The notes beneath the pieces are model-generated. The model made no database searches and was not told the DNA's origin. It was given only the letters and a program-made list of their open reading frames with translations. Below, in pieces: positions 8,461 to 16,639 of a stretch of 64,000 bases of DNA. The stretch's first letter is position 1. Each line of letters opens with the position of its first letter. A program made the position numbers and the translations under genes. The stretch comes from Nocardioides alkalitolerans DSM 16699. Its GTDB lineage: Bacteria > Actinomycetota > Actinomycetes > Propionibacteriales > Nocardioidaceae. Location of the stretch: the NCBI RefSeq assembly GCF_000426525.1, contig NZ_KE384533.1, positions 474,562 to 538,561 of the forward strand, given 5' to 3'.

Positions 8461-9338
8461 ACCGGAACCCGACCCGATCGTCCCCCTCGCGCCCGTCCGG
8501 GCGCCCCCGCCGTTCCCCGGGTCCGCGGCGCGGTCGACCTGCCCGCGCCGTCGCCGTCGGCGCCCTCACGGCGCTCGTGCTCGCAGGATGCGCGTCGGGC
8601 GGCGACGACGGGGCCGGCGACGGGGGCCCCACCGGCCCCGCGACGGACAGCGGTACGACGTCCGCCGCGCCGACCTCGACGCCCTCCACCTCGTCGGCGC
8701 CGCCCACGACGACGGCCCCCGCCGTACCCCCGCCGAACGAGCCGCAGCCGGCCGCGATCGTCGAGGTGCCCGCCGCGCAGTGGGAGGCGATGGTGGCGGC
8801 GGGCATGGTGCGGCCCGAGTGCCCGGTGCAGAGCCCCGACCAGCTGCGCCGCGTCGAGGTCGACTACATCGACTTCGAGGGCGACCGGCAGCGGGGCCAC
8901 CTGGTCGTCGCCACCGACACCGCGGAGACGACGGCCCGGATCTTCCAGCGGCTGGTCGACGCCGAGTTCCCCATCCGGCAGATGCGCGGGGTCGAGGTCT
9001 ACGACGGCGACACCCTGGCGAGCCTCCAGGCCGACAACACCTCGGCCTACAACTGCCGCCGCGCCGACCAGATCAACGCGCCGTTCACCGACTCGCCCCA
9101 CGCGAACGGCCGCGCGGTCGACATCAACCCGCTCGAGAACCCGTGGCGCGACCTGCGCTGCGACTGCTGGTCGCCCAGCGCCGAGTTCGCGGAGCGCACA
9201 CCGGGCCCCGGCAAGATCCTCGAGGGCGACCTGGTGTGGCAGGCGTTCGACGACGAGGGCTGGATCTGGCAGAACATCGACGTGCCCGACTACATGCACT
9301 TCGACACCGGGTACCCGTCGCGTCCCTACGCCTCGTAG
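8457..9338 (+). CDS. Lipoprotein with M15 (VanY/D-Ala-D-Ala carboxypeptidase-like) domain
   Basis: This 293-residue protein begins with an Arg-rich n-region, a hydrophobic segment and the lipobox LVLAGC, so it should be lipid-anchored outside the cell. A Ser/Thr/Pro linker of about 60 residues follows. The C-terminal M15-type domain carries zinc-site motifs SPHANGRAVDINP (near 213) and DYMHFD (near 278). M15 enzymes trim peptidoglycan peptides. Two extra Cys near 240 (CDCW) may form a disulfide. The GTG start overlaps the acetyltransferase stop, and a purine-rich AAAGGGAG lies just upstream. Confidence 0.85.
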   Translation: MNRNPTRSSPSRPSGRPRRSPGPRRGRPARAVAVGALTALVLAGCASGGDDGAGDGGPTGPATDSGTTSAAPTSTPSTSSAPPTTTAPAVPPPNEPQPAAIVEVPAAQWEAMVAAGMVRPECPVQSPDQLRRVEVDYIDFEGDRQRGHLVVATDTAETTARIFQRLVDAEFPIRQMRGVEVYDGDTLASLQADNTSAYNCRRADQINAPFTDSPHANGRAVDINPLENPWRDLRCDCWSPSAEFAERTPGPGKILEGDLVWQAFDDEGWIWQNIDVPDYMHFDTGYPSRPYAS

Positions 9339-9376
9339 GGCCCAGGAACGGGCGGTAGACCCGGTCAGGCCGGGTC
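9324..9376 (+). terminator. Two small hairpins at and after the M15 lipoprotein stop
   Basis: CCCTACG-cct-CGTAGGG (9324-9340) folds across the stop codon. GACCCGG-tcagg-CCGGGTC (9358-9376) follows 17 bases later. Neither has a downstream T-run, but together they probably end the acetyltransferase/peptidase transcript before the SigK-type promoter at 9401. Confidence 0.4.
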
Positions 9377-9400
9377 CCGAAAAAATATTCCCATCCGGAC

Positions 9401-9427
9401 CCATCCGGTCCACCGGGAGTGCCGAAC
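9401..9427 (+). promoter_or_regulatory. Predicted SigK promoter for the fasciclin lipoprotein gene
   Basis: CCATCC (9401-9406), a 15-base spacer and CCGAAC (9422-9427) match the promoter at 5926-5952 in both boxes and spacing. A second CCATCCGGA copy directly upstream (9391-9399) forms a direct repeat. Transcription would begin near 9434, leaving a leader of about 75 bases with an AGGAAGG ribosome site at about 9493. Confidence 0.72.
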
Positions 9428-9507
9428 TACTCCTGCAAGCCCGCCGAGGGGCCGACCGAGAGGCCGGAACCAGTCACGGACGGGACCACGACAGGAAGGT
9501 CAGCTCG

Positions 9508-10209
9508 ATGAAGCGCACGACTCTGAACCACCGTTCCAGCCTCCGCCGTGTCGGCGGCATCGCGGCCCTCGCGGTGACCATGTCGGTCGGCCTCGCCGCG
9601 TGCTCCGACGACGGTGACACCGCGTCGGACGACACCAGCTCCGACTCCAGCGCCGACTCGTCGGCCTCCGAGGAGACCACGCCCTCCGACGACGCCTCGT
9701 CGGACGCCGGCACCGAGGACGCCACGTTCGGTGAGGCCTGTGGCCAGATCCCGGCCGACGGCGCGGGCTCGCTCCAGGGCATGACGGTCGACCCGGTCGC
9801 CACCGCGGCCGGCAACAACCCGCTCCTCACCCAGCTCGTCGGCGCCGTGGGCCTCGTCCCGGGCCTGGCCGACACGCTGAACTCGACCGACAACCTGACG
9901 GTCTTCGCGCCGTACGACGACGCGTTCGCCGCCGTCGACCCGGCCACCATGGAGGCCCTCACGGCCGACCCCGAGGGCGCTCTCGCCCCCGTGCTCAGCC
10001 ACCACGTGCTCCCCGAGCGCCTCGAGCCCGACGAGATCGCCGGCGAGCACGAGACCCTGAACGGCGACACCGTCGTCGTCACCGGTGACGCCGAGTCCGG
10101 CGTGACCATCGAGAACGAGGGTGGCCCGGCCACGGTTCTCTGCGGCGGCGTCCAGACGGCCAACGCGACCGTCTACGTCATCGACTCCGTGCTCCTCCCC
10201 ACCGGCTGA
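9508..10209 (+). CDS. Fasciclin (FAS1) domain lipoprotein, MPT83/MPT70-like
   Basis: This 233-residue protein has a signal peptide with lipobox VGLAAC (Cys near residue 32), a 45-residue Ser/Asp/Thr linker and one FAS1 domain (about 95-232). The FAS1 core motifs LTVFAPYDDAFAAV and LSHHVLPERL are present. FAS1 lipoproteins are surface adhesion or interaction modules. The mycobacterial MPT70/MPT83 genes are the best-known targets of SigK, and this gene lies directly upstream of sigK with a SigK-like promoter. Two Cys in the domain (GEACGQ and VLCGGV) match the paired Cys of MPT70-type proteins. Confidence 0.92.
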   Translation: MKRTTLNHRSSLRRVGGIAALAVTMSVGLAACSDDGDTASDDTSSDSSADSSASEETTPSDDASSDAGTEDATFGEACGQIPADGAGSLQGMTVDPVATAAGNNPLLTQLVGAVGLVPGLADTLNSTDNLTVFAPYDDAFAAVDPATMEALTADPEGALAPVLSHHVLPERLEPDEIAGEHETLNGDTVVVTGDAESGVTIENEGGPATVLCGGVQTANATVYVIDSVLLPTG

Positions 10210-10270
10210 TCCAGCTCCGGCTGATCAGCTTCACCACCAGAGTGCGTCCGTGACGGGAGAATGACTTCTC

Positions 10271-10924
10271 ATGAAGCCACTCCGCTCCGTCCCCTCCGGC
10301 GAGGTCTCGCCGGAGGGGACGGGCGGGCGCCCGTCGCCCGCGCCCGACCAGGTTTCCGGCCCGTTGCCCGGAGACCTGAACGCCGAGCTCGCCGAGCTGC
10401 TGCGTCGCTCCGCCCGGGGTGACGAGGTCGCTTTCGCCGAGCTGTACGACGCCTCCGCCGCTCGGGTCCACGGGATGGTGCTGCGGGTCATCCGCAACCC
10501 CGCCCAGGCCGACGAGGTCACCCAGGAGGTCTTCCTGGAGATCTGGCGGACGGCCACCAGGTTCGACGCCGACCGAGGGTCCGCCCTCAGCTGGCTGATG
10601 ACGATCGCGCACCGCAAGTCCGTCGACCGGGTCCGCTCGGCCGAGGCCGCCACGAGGCGCGACACGTCGTACCACCAGCAGAACCAACCGGTCGACCACG
10701 ACGCCACCGCAGAGGCTGCGCACACGTCGATCGAGGCACAAAGGGTCAGGAGTGCACTCAGCGCGCTGACTCCGGTGCAGAATGAGGCTGTACGACTCGC
10801 CTACTTCGGCGGGTACACGCACACGGAAGTCGCCAAGATGCTCGATCTCCCGGTCGGCACGGCGAAGACACGCATCCGAGATGGGCTCATCCGGCTGCGC
10901 GACGCGATGGGAGTGGGCCAGTGA
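10271..10924 (+). CDS. sigK: ECF RNA polymerase sigma factor SigK
   Basis: This 217-residue protein has a variable N-terminal tail (1-40), region 2 (about 45-110, AELYDASAARVHGMVLRV and EVTQEVFLEIWRTATRF) and region 4 (about 150-210, LTPVQNEAVRLAYFGGYTHTEVA then VGTAKTRIRDGLIRLR). It directs RNA polymerase to CCATCC/CCGAAC-type promoters and is held inactive by the membrane anti-sigma factor encoded next. The assignment to SigK rests on this context as well as the sequence. No SigK-type promoter is seen in the 61 bases upstream, so read-through from the fasciclin promoter could give positive autoregulation. Confidence 0.92.
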   Translation: MKPLRSVPSGEVSPEGTGGRPSPAPDQVSGPLPGDLNAELAELLRRSARGDEVAFAELYDASAARVHGMVLRVIRNPAQADEVTQEVFLEIWRTATRFDADRGSALSWLMTIAHRKSVDRVRSAEAATRRDTSYHQQNQPVDHDATAEAAHTSIEAQRVRSALSALTPVQNEAVRLAYFGGYTHTEVAKMLDLPVGTAKTRIRDGLIRLRDAMGVGQ

Positions 10925-11691
10925 CAGACATCCATGCCCTCTCCGGGGCGTACGCCGTCGACGCACTGTCGGACGACGAGCGCGCCGACTTCGAGGTCCA
11001 CCTCTCCGAGTGCCCGGCGTGCCGGGCCGAGGTCGACTCGCTGCGCGAGGCCGCCGCCCTGCTCCCGCTCGTCTCCCAGATCTTCCCCTCGGACCACGTG
11101 CGTGCCTCCGTGCTCGCCGGCATCGCGAACGTGCGGCCCCTGCCGCCCCTCGAGGAGCCGAGGCACCGCCAGGAGCCGGAGCCCGAGGAGCAGCTCGCCG
11201 AGGTGGTGCCCCTGCGGCGCCGCCCGGTCCGGATGGCGCTCACCGCCGTCGCGGCCGCCGTGATCCTCGCCGTCGGCGTGGGCGTCACGGTGCAGCAGCC
11301 CTGGGCCGACGACTCCTCCGAGACGCAGACCAACCTGACCGCGGCCGAGCAGATCATGCAGGCCGACGACGTCGAGAGCTACGCGATCGACCCCACGACC
11401 ATCGGCGGCGCCGAGGCCACGGTCTACCGCTCGCCCGACCACGACGCGGTCGCGCTCGTCACCCACGACATGGCCCCGGCCGGTGACGGGCGGGTCTACC
11501 AGCTGTGGCTCCAGGCCGAGGACGGCTCGATGAAGTCCGCCGGCATCATGCCCGAGGGTCCCGACAACAAGGTCGTGCTCGCGGGCGACGGCTCGGACGC
11601 CATCGGCGCCGGCATCACCGTCGAGCCCACCGGCGGGTCGGACTCGCCGACCATGCCGCCGGTCGCGCTCGTCTCGTTCGAGTCGGCGTGA
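10921..11691 (+). CDS. rskA: Anti-sigma-K factor RskA (zinc-binding, single-pass)
   Basis: This 256-residue protein has an N-terminal anti-sigma domain with the ZAS motif His27-x3-Cys31-x2-Cys34. A single transmembrane helix follows (about 102-124), and then an extracytoplasmic RskA domain (about 130-255, VYQLWLQAEDGSMKSAGIM). In the family, the cytoplasmic part sequesters SigK. Regulated intramembrane proteolysis or redox signals release it. The GTG start overlaps the sigK stop by four bases (GTGA), typical of a coupled sigma/anti-sigma pair, and its own stop overlaps the next gene in the same way. Confidence 0.93.
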   Translation: MTDIHALSGAYAVDALSDDERADFEVHLSECPACRAEVDSLREAAALLPLVSQIFPSDHVRASVLAGIANVRPLPPLEEPRHRQEPEPEEQLAEVVPLRRRPVRMALTAVAAAVILAVGVGVTVQQPWADDSSETQTNLTAAEQIMQADDVESYAIDPTTIGGAEATVYRSPDHDAVALVTHDMAPAGDGRVYQLWLQAEDGSMKSAGIMPEGPDNKVVLAGDGSDAIGAGITVEPTGGSDSPTMPPVALVSFESA

Positions 11692-13787
11692 GCGGCCGCA
11701 CCACCGAGCAGCAGCGCCGCATCGCAGTCGTCGGGTCCGGGGTCGCCGGGCTGACGGCCGCGTACGTCGCCTCCCGCTCGGCCCACGTGACCCTCTTCGA
11801 GGCCGACGCCCGTCTCGGCGGCCACGCCGACACCCACCTCGTCCCTGTGCCCGACGGCCACGGCGGCACCACCGAGGTGCCGATCGACACGGGCTTCATC
11901 GTCCACAACGAGCGCACCTACCCGGTGCTCCTGCGCATCTTCGCCGAGCTCGGCGTGGCGACGCAGGAGTCCGAGATGTCGCTCTCGGTGCGCGACGACG
12001 AGAGCGGCATCGAGTGGGCCGGCGCCCTCGGGTTCCCCGGCCTCTTCCCGAGCCGCCGCAACGCCCGGCCGGCGTACCTGCGGATGCTCACCGAGATCCC
12101 GCGCTTCCACCGGATGGCCCGCCGCCTGCTCGACACGCCCGAGACGGACGCCGACGCGCTCGAGACCTTCGGCGCGTTCCTCGACCGCGGCCGGTTCTCG
12201 CCGATGCTGCGCACCCACTTCGCCGAGGCGCTCGTCGGCGCCGTGTGGTCGACCGACCCGCGGCTCGCACTCGACTACCCGGCGCGCTACCTCTTCCGCT
12301 TCCTCGACCACCACGGGATGCTCGCGATCTTCGGCTCGCCGGTGTGGCGGACCGTGACGGGCGGCTCCCGCACGTACGTCGAGCGCGTGGCCCGCCACAT
12401 CGACGACGTCCGGCTCTCCGCCAAGGTGACCGCCGTCGAGGAGACCCCCGACGGGGTGCGCCTCACCGACGGCAACGGCGACCTCACGACGTACGACGCC
12501 GTGGTGATCGCGACCCACCCGCACCAGGCGCTCGCCATGCTCGCCGACCCGACGCCGGCGCAGTCCGAGGTGCTCGGCGCTCTGCACTACTCGCCGAACA
12601 CCGCCCAGCTGCACACCGACACCTCGATCCTGCCGACGCTCCCGGGCGCGCGGGCCTCGTGGAACTACCTGCGGCGCGAGATCCCCGACCCCGAGCGGGC
12701 CGGCGGGGCCATCACGCTCACCTACGACCTCTCCCGGCTGATGCGCGTGCCCCCGCTGCCCGGCGCGCCCGACACCCGGTTCCTCGTCACCCTCGGCGGC
12801 GCCGACCTCGTCGACCCGGCGAAGGTCATCGACACGATGGAGTACGAGCACCCGCTCTACACGCCGTCGACGGTGGCCGCGCAGGCCCGGCTCGACGAGT
12901 GCGACACCCCCCGGATCGCCTTCGCCGGCGCCTACCACGGGTGGGGCTTCCACGAGGACGGCGCACGCTCCGGCGTCGAGGCCGCCGCCCACCTCGGCTT
13001 GTCGTGGGAGGACACGACCACCGCCGCGGCCACCGGCCACGACCCGGCCGGCACGATCTTCCGCACGACGATCCGCCACACCCGCCGTCAGCCCTGGCGG
13101 CGGCAGTTCACCCTGACGTCGTCGACCTGGGTCGTCGACCTCGACAACCTGCCCGACCACGGGGCGCTCAGCGTCGTGAAGGGCTCGTTCGAGGCGCGCG
13201 ACCACCTCGGTGAGCCCGACCGCTCGATCCGCGGCAACGTCGAGGGGTTCCTCGACCTGCAGGGGGTCGAGCTCGACCGCGACGGTCGACGCGGCCGGAT
13301 CCTCATGGCCGCCCAGCCGCGCGCGTTCGGTCACTGCTTCAACCCGATCAGCGTGTTCTGGTGCTTCGCCGGCGACCAGACCCTCGACGACGTGCCCGCC
13401 GCGGTGGTCGTCGAGGTGCACAACACGTACGGCGACCGCCACGCCTACCTGGTGCACCCCGACGCCCAGGGGCGCGCGACGACGCCGAAGGCCATGTACG
13501 TCTCGCCGTTCCACGGCACGGACGGCACCTACTCGCTCGCGGTGCCGACACCGCGCGCCGGCGCCGGCGGACGTCTCGACATCGTCGTGAACCTGACGAC
13601 CGACGACGGCGCGACCTTCAACGCGTCGCTCACGGGCCGCCCGGAGCACCGCCGCACCGGGGTCTGGCGCGCCGCGCCGGCCGCGCTGCGAGGATCCGTG
13701 CTGATCCGCGCCCACGGCATCTGGCTGTGGGCACGCCGCCTCCGCATCCACCCCCGTCCCTCCCACCGACAGGAAGGCGTCCGATGA
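11688..13787 (+). CDS. Fusion protein: FAD amine-oxidase-like dehydrogenase plus DUF1365
   Basis: This 699-residue protein joins two families. Residues about 10-435 are a flavin amine-oxidase/desaturase-like domain with the dinucleotide motif IAVVGSGVAGLTAAY, the EADARLGGHAD ADP-ribose acid and a C-terminal IAFAGAYHGWGFHEDGA flavin motif. Residues about 455-690 are DUF1365, with RQPWRRQFTLTSSTWVVDLD at its start and FGHCFNPISVFWCF in the middle. In M. tuberculosis these are separate neighbouring genes (Rv0449c and Rv0448c, as I recall) beside sigK. They sit with Cfa-like methyltransferases, so oxidative change of unsaturated or methylated acyl chains is likely. The GTG at 11688 overlaps the rskA stop. 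Confidence 0.9.
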   Translation: MSGRTTEQQRRIAVVGSGVAGLTAAYVASRSAHVTLFEADARLGGHADTHLVPVPDGHGGTTEVPIDTGFIVHNERTYPVLLRIFAELGVATQESEMSLSVRDDESGIEWAGALGFPGLFPSRRNARPAYLRMLTEIPRFHRMARRLLDTPETDADALETFGAFLDRGRFSPMLRTHFAEALVGAVWSTDPRLALDYPARYLFRFLDHHGMLAIFGSPVWRTVTGGSRTYVERVARHIDDVRLSAKVTAVEETPDGVRLTDGNGDLTTYDAVVIATHPHQALAMLADPTPAQSEVLGALHYSPNTAQLHTDTSILPTLPGARASWNYLRREIPDPERAGGAITLTYDLSRLMRVPPLPGAPDTRFLVTLGGADLVDPAKVIDTMEYEHPLYTPSTVAAQARLDECDTPRIAFAGAYHGWGFHEDGARSGVEAAAHLGLSWEDTTTAAATGHDPAGTIFRTTIRHTRRQPWRRQFTLTSSTWVVDLDNLPDHGALSVVKGSFEARDHLGEPDRSIRGNVEGFLDLQGVELDRDGRRGRILMAAQPRAFGHCFNPISVFWCFAGDQTLDDVPAAVVVEVHNTYGDRHAYLVHPDAQGRATTPKAMYVSPFHGTDGTYSLAVPTPRAGAGGRLDIVVNLTTDDGATFNASLTGRPEHRRTGVWRAAPAALRGSVLIRAHGIWLWARRLRIHPRPSHRQEGVR

Positions 13788-15307
13788 CCTCCGAGATGAC
13801 GTCTCCGCCCCCCGCCAACCCCGAGCCCCCGCACGCCGGGTCGGCGCTGCCCGACCTGGCCGCCGAGGGCCGGCACCGCGCCGAGCCCGCCGTCGCCCGG
13901 CCGGGCCAGACGGCCGAGCACGACACCGACCGGCCCGATGCGGCCGGCACGACGTACGTGCCCGCTCCCCCCGCCCGGTCCGACGTGCAGCGCTGGCCCG
14001 ACCTCGACGACGTGCCCACCGGCCCCCGCGCCGCGACGTACGCCCGGGTGGCCCGCGGCCTGTTCCACGGCATCGCCAACCGGCTCGACCTCACGGTGCG
14101 CGTCGGTGACGGCCCGGACGCGCAGGTGTGGGGCCGTGGCGGACCCGTCATGGTCGTCCGTCGCCCCGACGAGTTCTTCGCCCGCGTGGGTCGCCACGGC
14201 CTCATCGGGTTCGGCGAGGCCTACCTCGTCGGCGCCTGGGACGTGCCGGGCGAGGACGAGGGCGCGACCCCCGGTGCCCTCGGCGAGCTGCTCACCGTGC
14301 TGGCCGCGCAGATGCCGAACCTCGTGCCGCAGTGGATGCAGCGGCTCCGCAAGGCGTACGTCATGCGGCCGCCGGCGTTCCAGGTCAGCTCGAAGTCGAA
14401 CAGCCGCGCCAACATCGCGCACCACTACGACCTGAGCAACGACCTCTTCACGGCGTTCCTCGACCCGACGATGAGCTACTCCTCGGCGCTGTTCGAGCAC
14501 CAGGAGATCCCCCGCACCGACGCGGTCGGCCCGCTCGTGGTCGCCACGGCGCCCGACGCCCGGCTGGGCGAGCCGCTCGCGGACGCCCAGGCCGCGAAGA
14601 TCGAGCGGCTGCTCGACGCCGCCGGCGTCACCGAGGGCTCACGCGTGCTCGAGATCGGCACCGGCTGGGGCGAGCTCGCCCTGCGCGCCGCCCGCCGCGG
14701 CGCGACCGTCCACTCCGTCACGCTGTCGAGCGAGCAGCAGTCGCTGGCCCGCACCCGGGTCGCCGAGGCCGGCTACGCCGACCGCGTGAGCGTCGAGCTC
14801 TGCGACTACCGCGACGTCGAGGCCCCCGAGGGCGGGTACGACGCGGTGGTGTCGGTCGAGATGGTCGAGGCCGTCGGGCACGAGTACTGGACGACCTACT
14901 TCCAGAAGATCGACGAGGTGCTCGCGCCGCACGGCCGGGTCGGCATCCAGGCGATCGTCATGCCCCACGACCGGATGCTCGCCACGCGCAGCACCTACAC
15001 GTGGATCCACAAGTACATCTTCCCGGGCGGGATGCTCCCGTCGGTGCAGGTCATCGACGAGGTCACGCGCTCCGCCACGTCGCTGCGGCTCGCCGACGGC
15101 GTCGACCGGCTCTCGTTCGGCGGCCACTACGCCGAGACGCTGCGCCTGTGGGACGAGAACTTCCTCGCCTCGTGGGAGTCGCACGTGACCGGGCTCGGCT
15201 TCGACGCCACCTTCGCCCGGATGTGGCACTTCTACCTCGAGTACTCCCGCGCCGGCTTCGCCAGCGGCTACATCGACGTGCAGCAGCTCGTCTTCACGAA
15301 GGGCTGA
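13784..15307 (+). CDS. Cyclopropane-fatty-acyl-phospholipid synthase-family SAM methyltransferase, first copy
   Basis: This 507-residue protein has a Pro-rich, low-complexity N-terminus (1-75) absent from most relatives. A Cfa N-terminal domain (about 85-215) ends in NIAHHYDLSNDLFTAFLD. The methyltransferase domain (about 270-500) has the SAM motif LEIGTGWGELALRA instead of the usual VGCGWG form. The Cfa signature YWTTYFQKIDEVLAPHGRVGIQ follows. Such enzymes methylate or cyclopropanate lipid double bonds at the membrane. A 34-residue insertion separates the HYDLSN and SAM parts. The ATG overlaps the preceding stop (ATGA), with AGGAAGG upstream. Confidence 0.9.
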   Translation: MTSEMTSPPPANPEPPHAGSALPDLAAEGRHRAEPAVARPGQTAEHDTDRPDAAGTTYVPAPPARSDVQRWPDLDDVPTGPRAATYARVARGLFHGIANRLDLTVRVGDGPDAQVWGRGGPVMVVRRPDEFFARVGRHGLIGFGEAYLVGAWDVPGEDEGATPGALGELLTVLAAQMPNLVPQWMQRLRKAYVMRPPAFQVSSKSNSRANIAHHYDLSNDLFTAFLDPTMSYSSALFEHQEIPRTDAVGPLVVATAPDARLGEPLADAQAAKIERLLDAAGVTEGSRVLEIGTGWGELALRAARRGATVHSVTLSSEQQSLARTRVAEAGYADRVSVELCDYRDVEAPEGGYDAVVSVEMVEAVGHEYWTTYFQKIDEVLAPHGRVGIQAIVMPHDRMLATRSTYTWIHKYIFPGGMLPSVQVIDEVTRSATSLRLADGVDRLSFGGHYAETLRLWDENFLASWESHVTGLGFDATFARMWHFYLEYSRAGFASGYIDVQQLVFTKG

Positions 15308-15309
15308 GC

Positions 15310-16632
15310 ATGACCACCGAGAACCCCGTCGCCCCCCGTCTCGCCGAGGCGCTCCGCCCGTTCGTCGGCGGCGAGCTGCCCGTGCGCCTGCGCGCGTGGG
15401 ACGGCTCCGAGGCCGGTCCCGTCGACGCCCCCCTGGTCGAGCTGCGCTCGCCCGACGCCGTACGACGCCTGGCCCGCCACCCCGGGGAGCTGGGAGCCGC
15501 GCAGGCCTACGTCACCGGTGAGCTCGAGGTGCACCACGACCTCGACGACGCCCTCACCCACGCGTGGCGCGTGGTCGCCGAGCGCAACCTCTCCGGCGTG
15601 CGGCCCGGGCCCGCGGCGTACGCCGCCGCGCTCAAGGTCGCCGCGGAGACCGGCGCCATCGGCCTGCCGCCGCGCGCCCCGGGCAGCCAGGCCCAGGTGG
15701 GCGGCCCCCTCAACACGCTGCTCGGCCGCCGCCTGCACTCGAAGCTGCGCGACCGGCTGGCGATCAGCCACCACTACGACCTCAGCAACGAGTTCTACTC
15801 GCTGATCCTCGACGACCACATGGCCTACTCGTCGGCCTACTACACGAGCGAGCCGAGCACCCCGGGCTACACGCTGGAGGACGCCCAGGCCGACAAGCTC
15901 GACCTCGTCTGCCGCAAGGTCGGCCTGCACGAGGGCGCGACGTTCCTCGACGTGGGCTGCGGCTGGGGCTCGCTCTCGCTGTTCGCCGCCGAGAACTACG
16001 GCGCCCAGGTCACCGGGGTCACGATCGCCGCCGAGCAGAAGAAGTTCATCGACGCCCGCATCGCCGAGCGCGGTCTGCAGGACAAGGTCGAGATCCGGCT
16101 GCAGGACTACCGCGACGTGCCCGAGGCCCAGGGCGGCGAGGGCCACTTCGACGCCGTCGCCTCGCTCGAGATGGGCGAGCACGTCGGCCAGCGCAACTAC
16201 CCGACGTACGCCCGGCTGCTGCACGACGCCGTGAAGCCCGGCGGCCGCGTGCTGATCCAGCAGATGTCGCGTGCCGGCGGACGCTCCGGGCACCCCGGGG
16301 GCGGCCCGTTCATCGAGTCGTTCATCGCGCCCGACATGTACATGCGCCCCGTGGGCGAGACCGTGGCGTTCCTCGAGCGCGGCGGCCTCGAGGTGCGCGA
16401 CGTGCACGCCCTGCGCGAGCACTACGTGTGGACCGTCGACGCCTGGATGCAGCGCTTCGAGAAGAACGAGGAGCGGCTCGTCGAGCTGGTCGGCGAGGAG
16501 GTCGTGCGCGTGTGGCGGCTCTACCTCGTCGGCGGTCGCATGGCGTTCCGCGACGGCCGCATGGGCGTCGACCAGATCCTCATGGTGCGCCCCGGCGCCG
16601 CCCACTCGCTGTCGCCCACCCGGGACTGGTGA
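15310..16632 (+). CDS. ufaA1: Cyclopropane-fatty-acyl-phospholipid synthase-family methyltransferase, UfaA1-like second copy
   Basis: This 440-residue protein is of normal family length. The N-terminal domain ends in ISHHYDLSNEFYSLILD (about 155-172). The SAM motif FLDVGCGWGSLSLFA is near 210, followed by VTGVTIAAEQ and an acidic SLEMGEHVG. The C-terminal helical part carries YVWTVDAWMQRFEKN. In M. tuberculosis the sigK-linked homologue UfaA1 (Rv0447c) has been linked to tuberculostearic acid formation by methylating oleate. It begins two bases after the first copy ends, so both should be made together. The clear sequence differences from the first copy suggest different substrates or sequential steps. 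Confidence 0.9.
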   Translation: MTTENPVAPRLAEALRPFVGGELPVRLRAWDGSEAGPVDAPLVELRSPDAVRRLARHPGELGAAQAYVTGELEVHHDLDDALTHAWRVVAERNLSGVRPGPAAYAAALKVAAETGAIGLPPRAPGSQAQVGGPLNTLLGRRLHSKLRDRLAISHHYDLSNEFYSLILDDHMAYSSAYYTSEPSTPGYTLEDAQADKLDLVCRKVGLHEGATFLDVGCGWGSLSLFAAENYGAQVTGVTIAAEQKKFIDARIAERGLQDKVEIRLQDYRDVPEAQGGEGHFDAVASLEMGEHVGQRNYPTYARLLHDAVKPGGRVLIQQMSRAGGRSGHPGGGPFIESFIAPDMYMRPVGETVAFLERGGLEVRDVHALREHYVWTVDAWMQRFEKNEERLVELVGEEVVRVWRLYLVGGRMAFRDGRMGVDQILMVRPGAAHSLSPTRDW

Positions 16633-16639
16633 CCACCAC

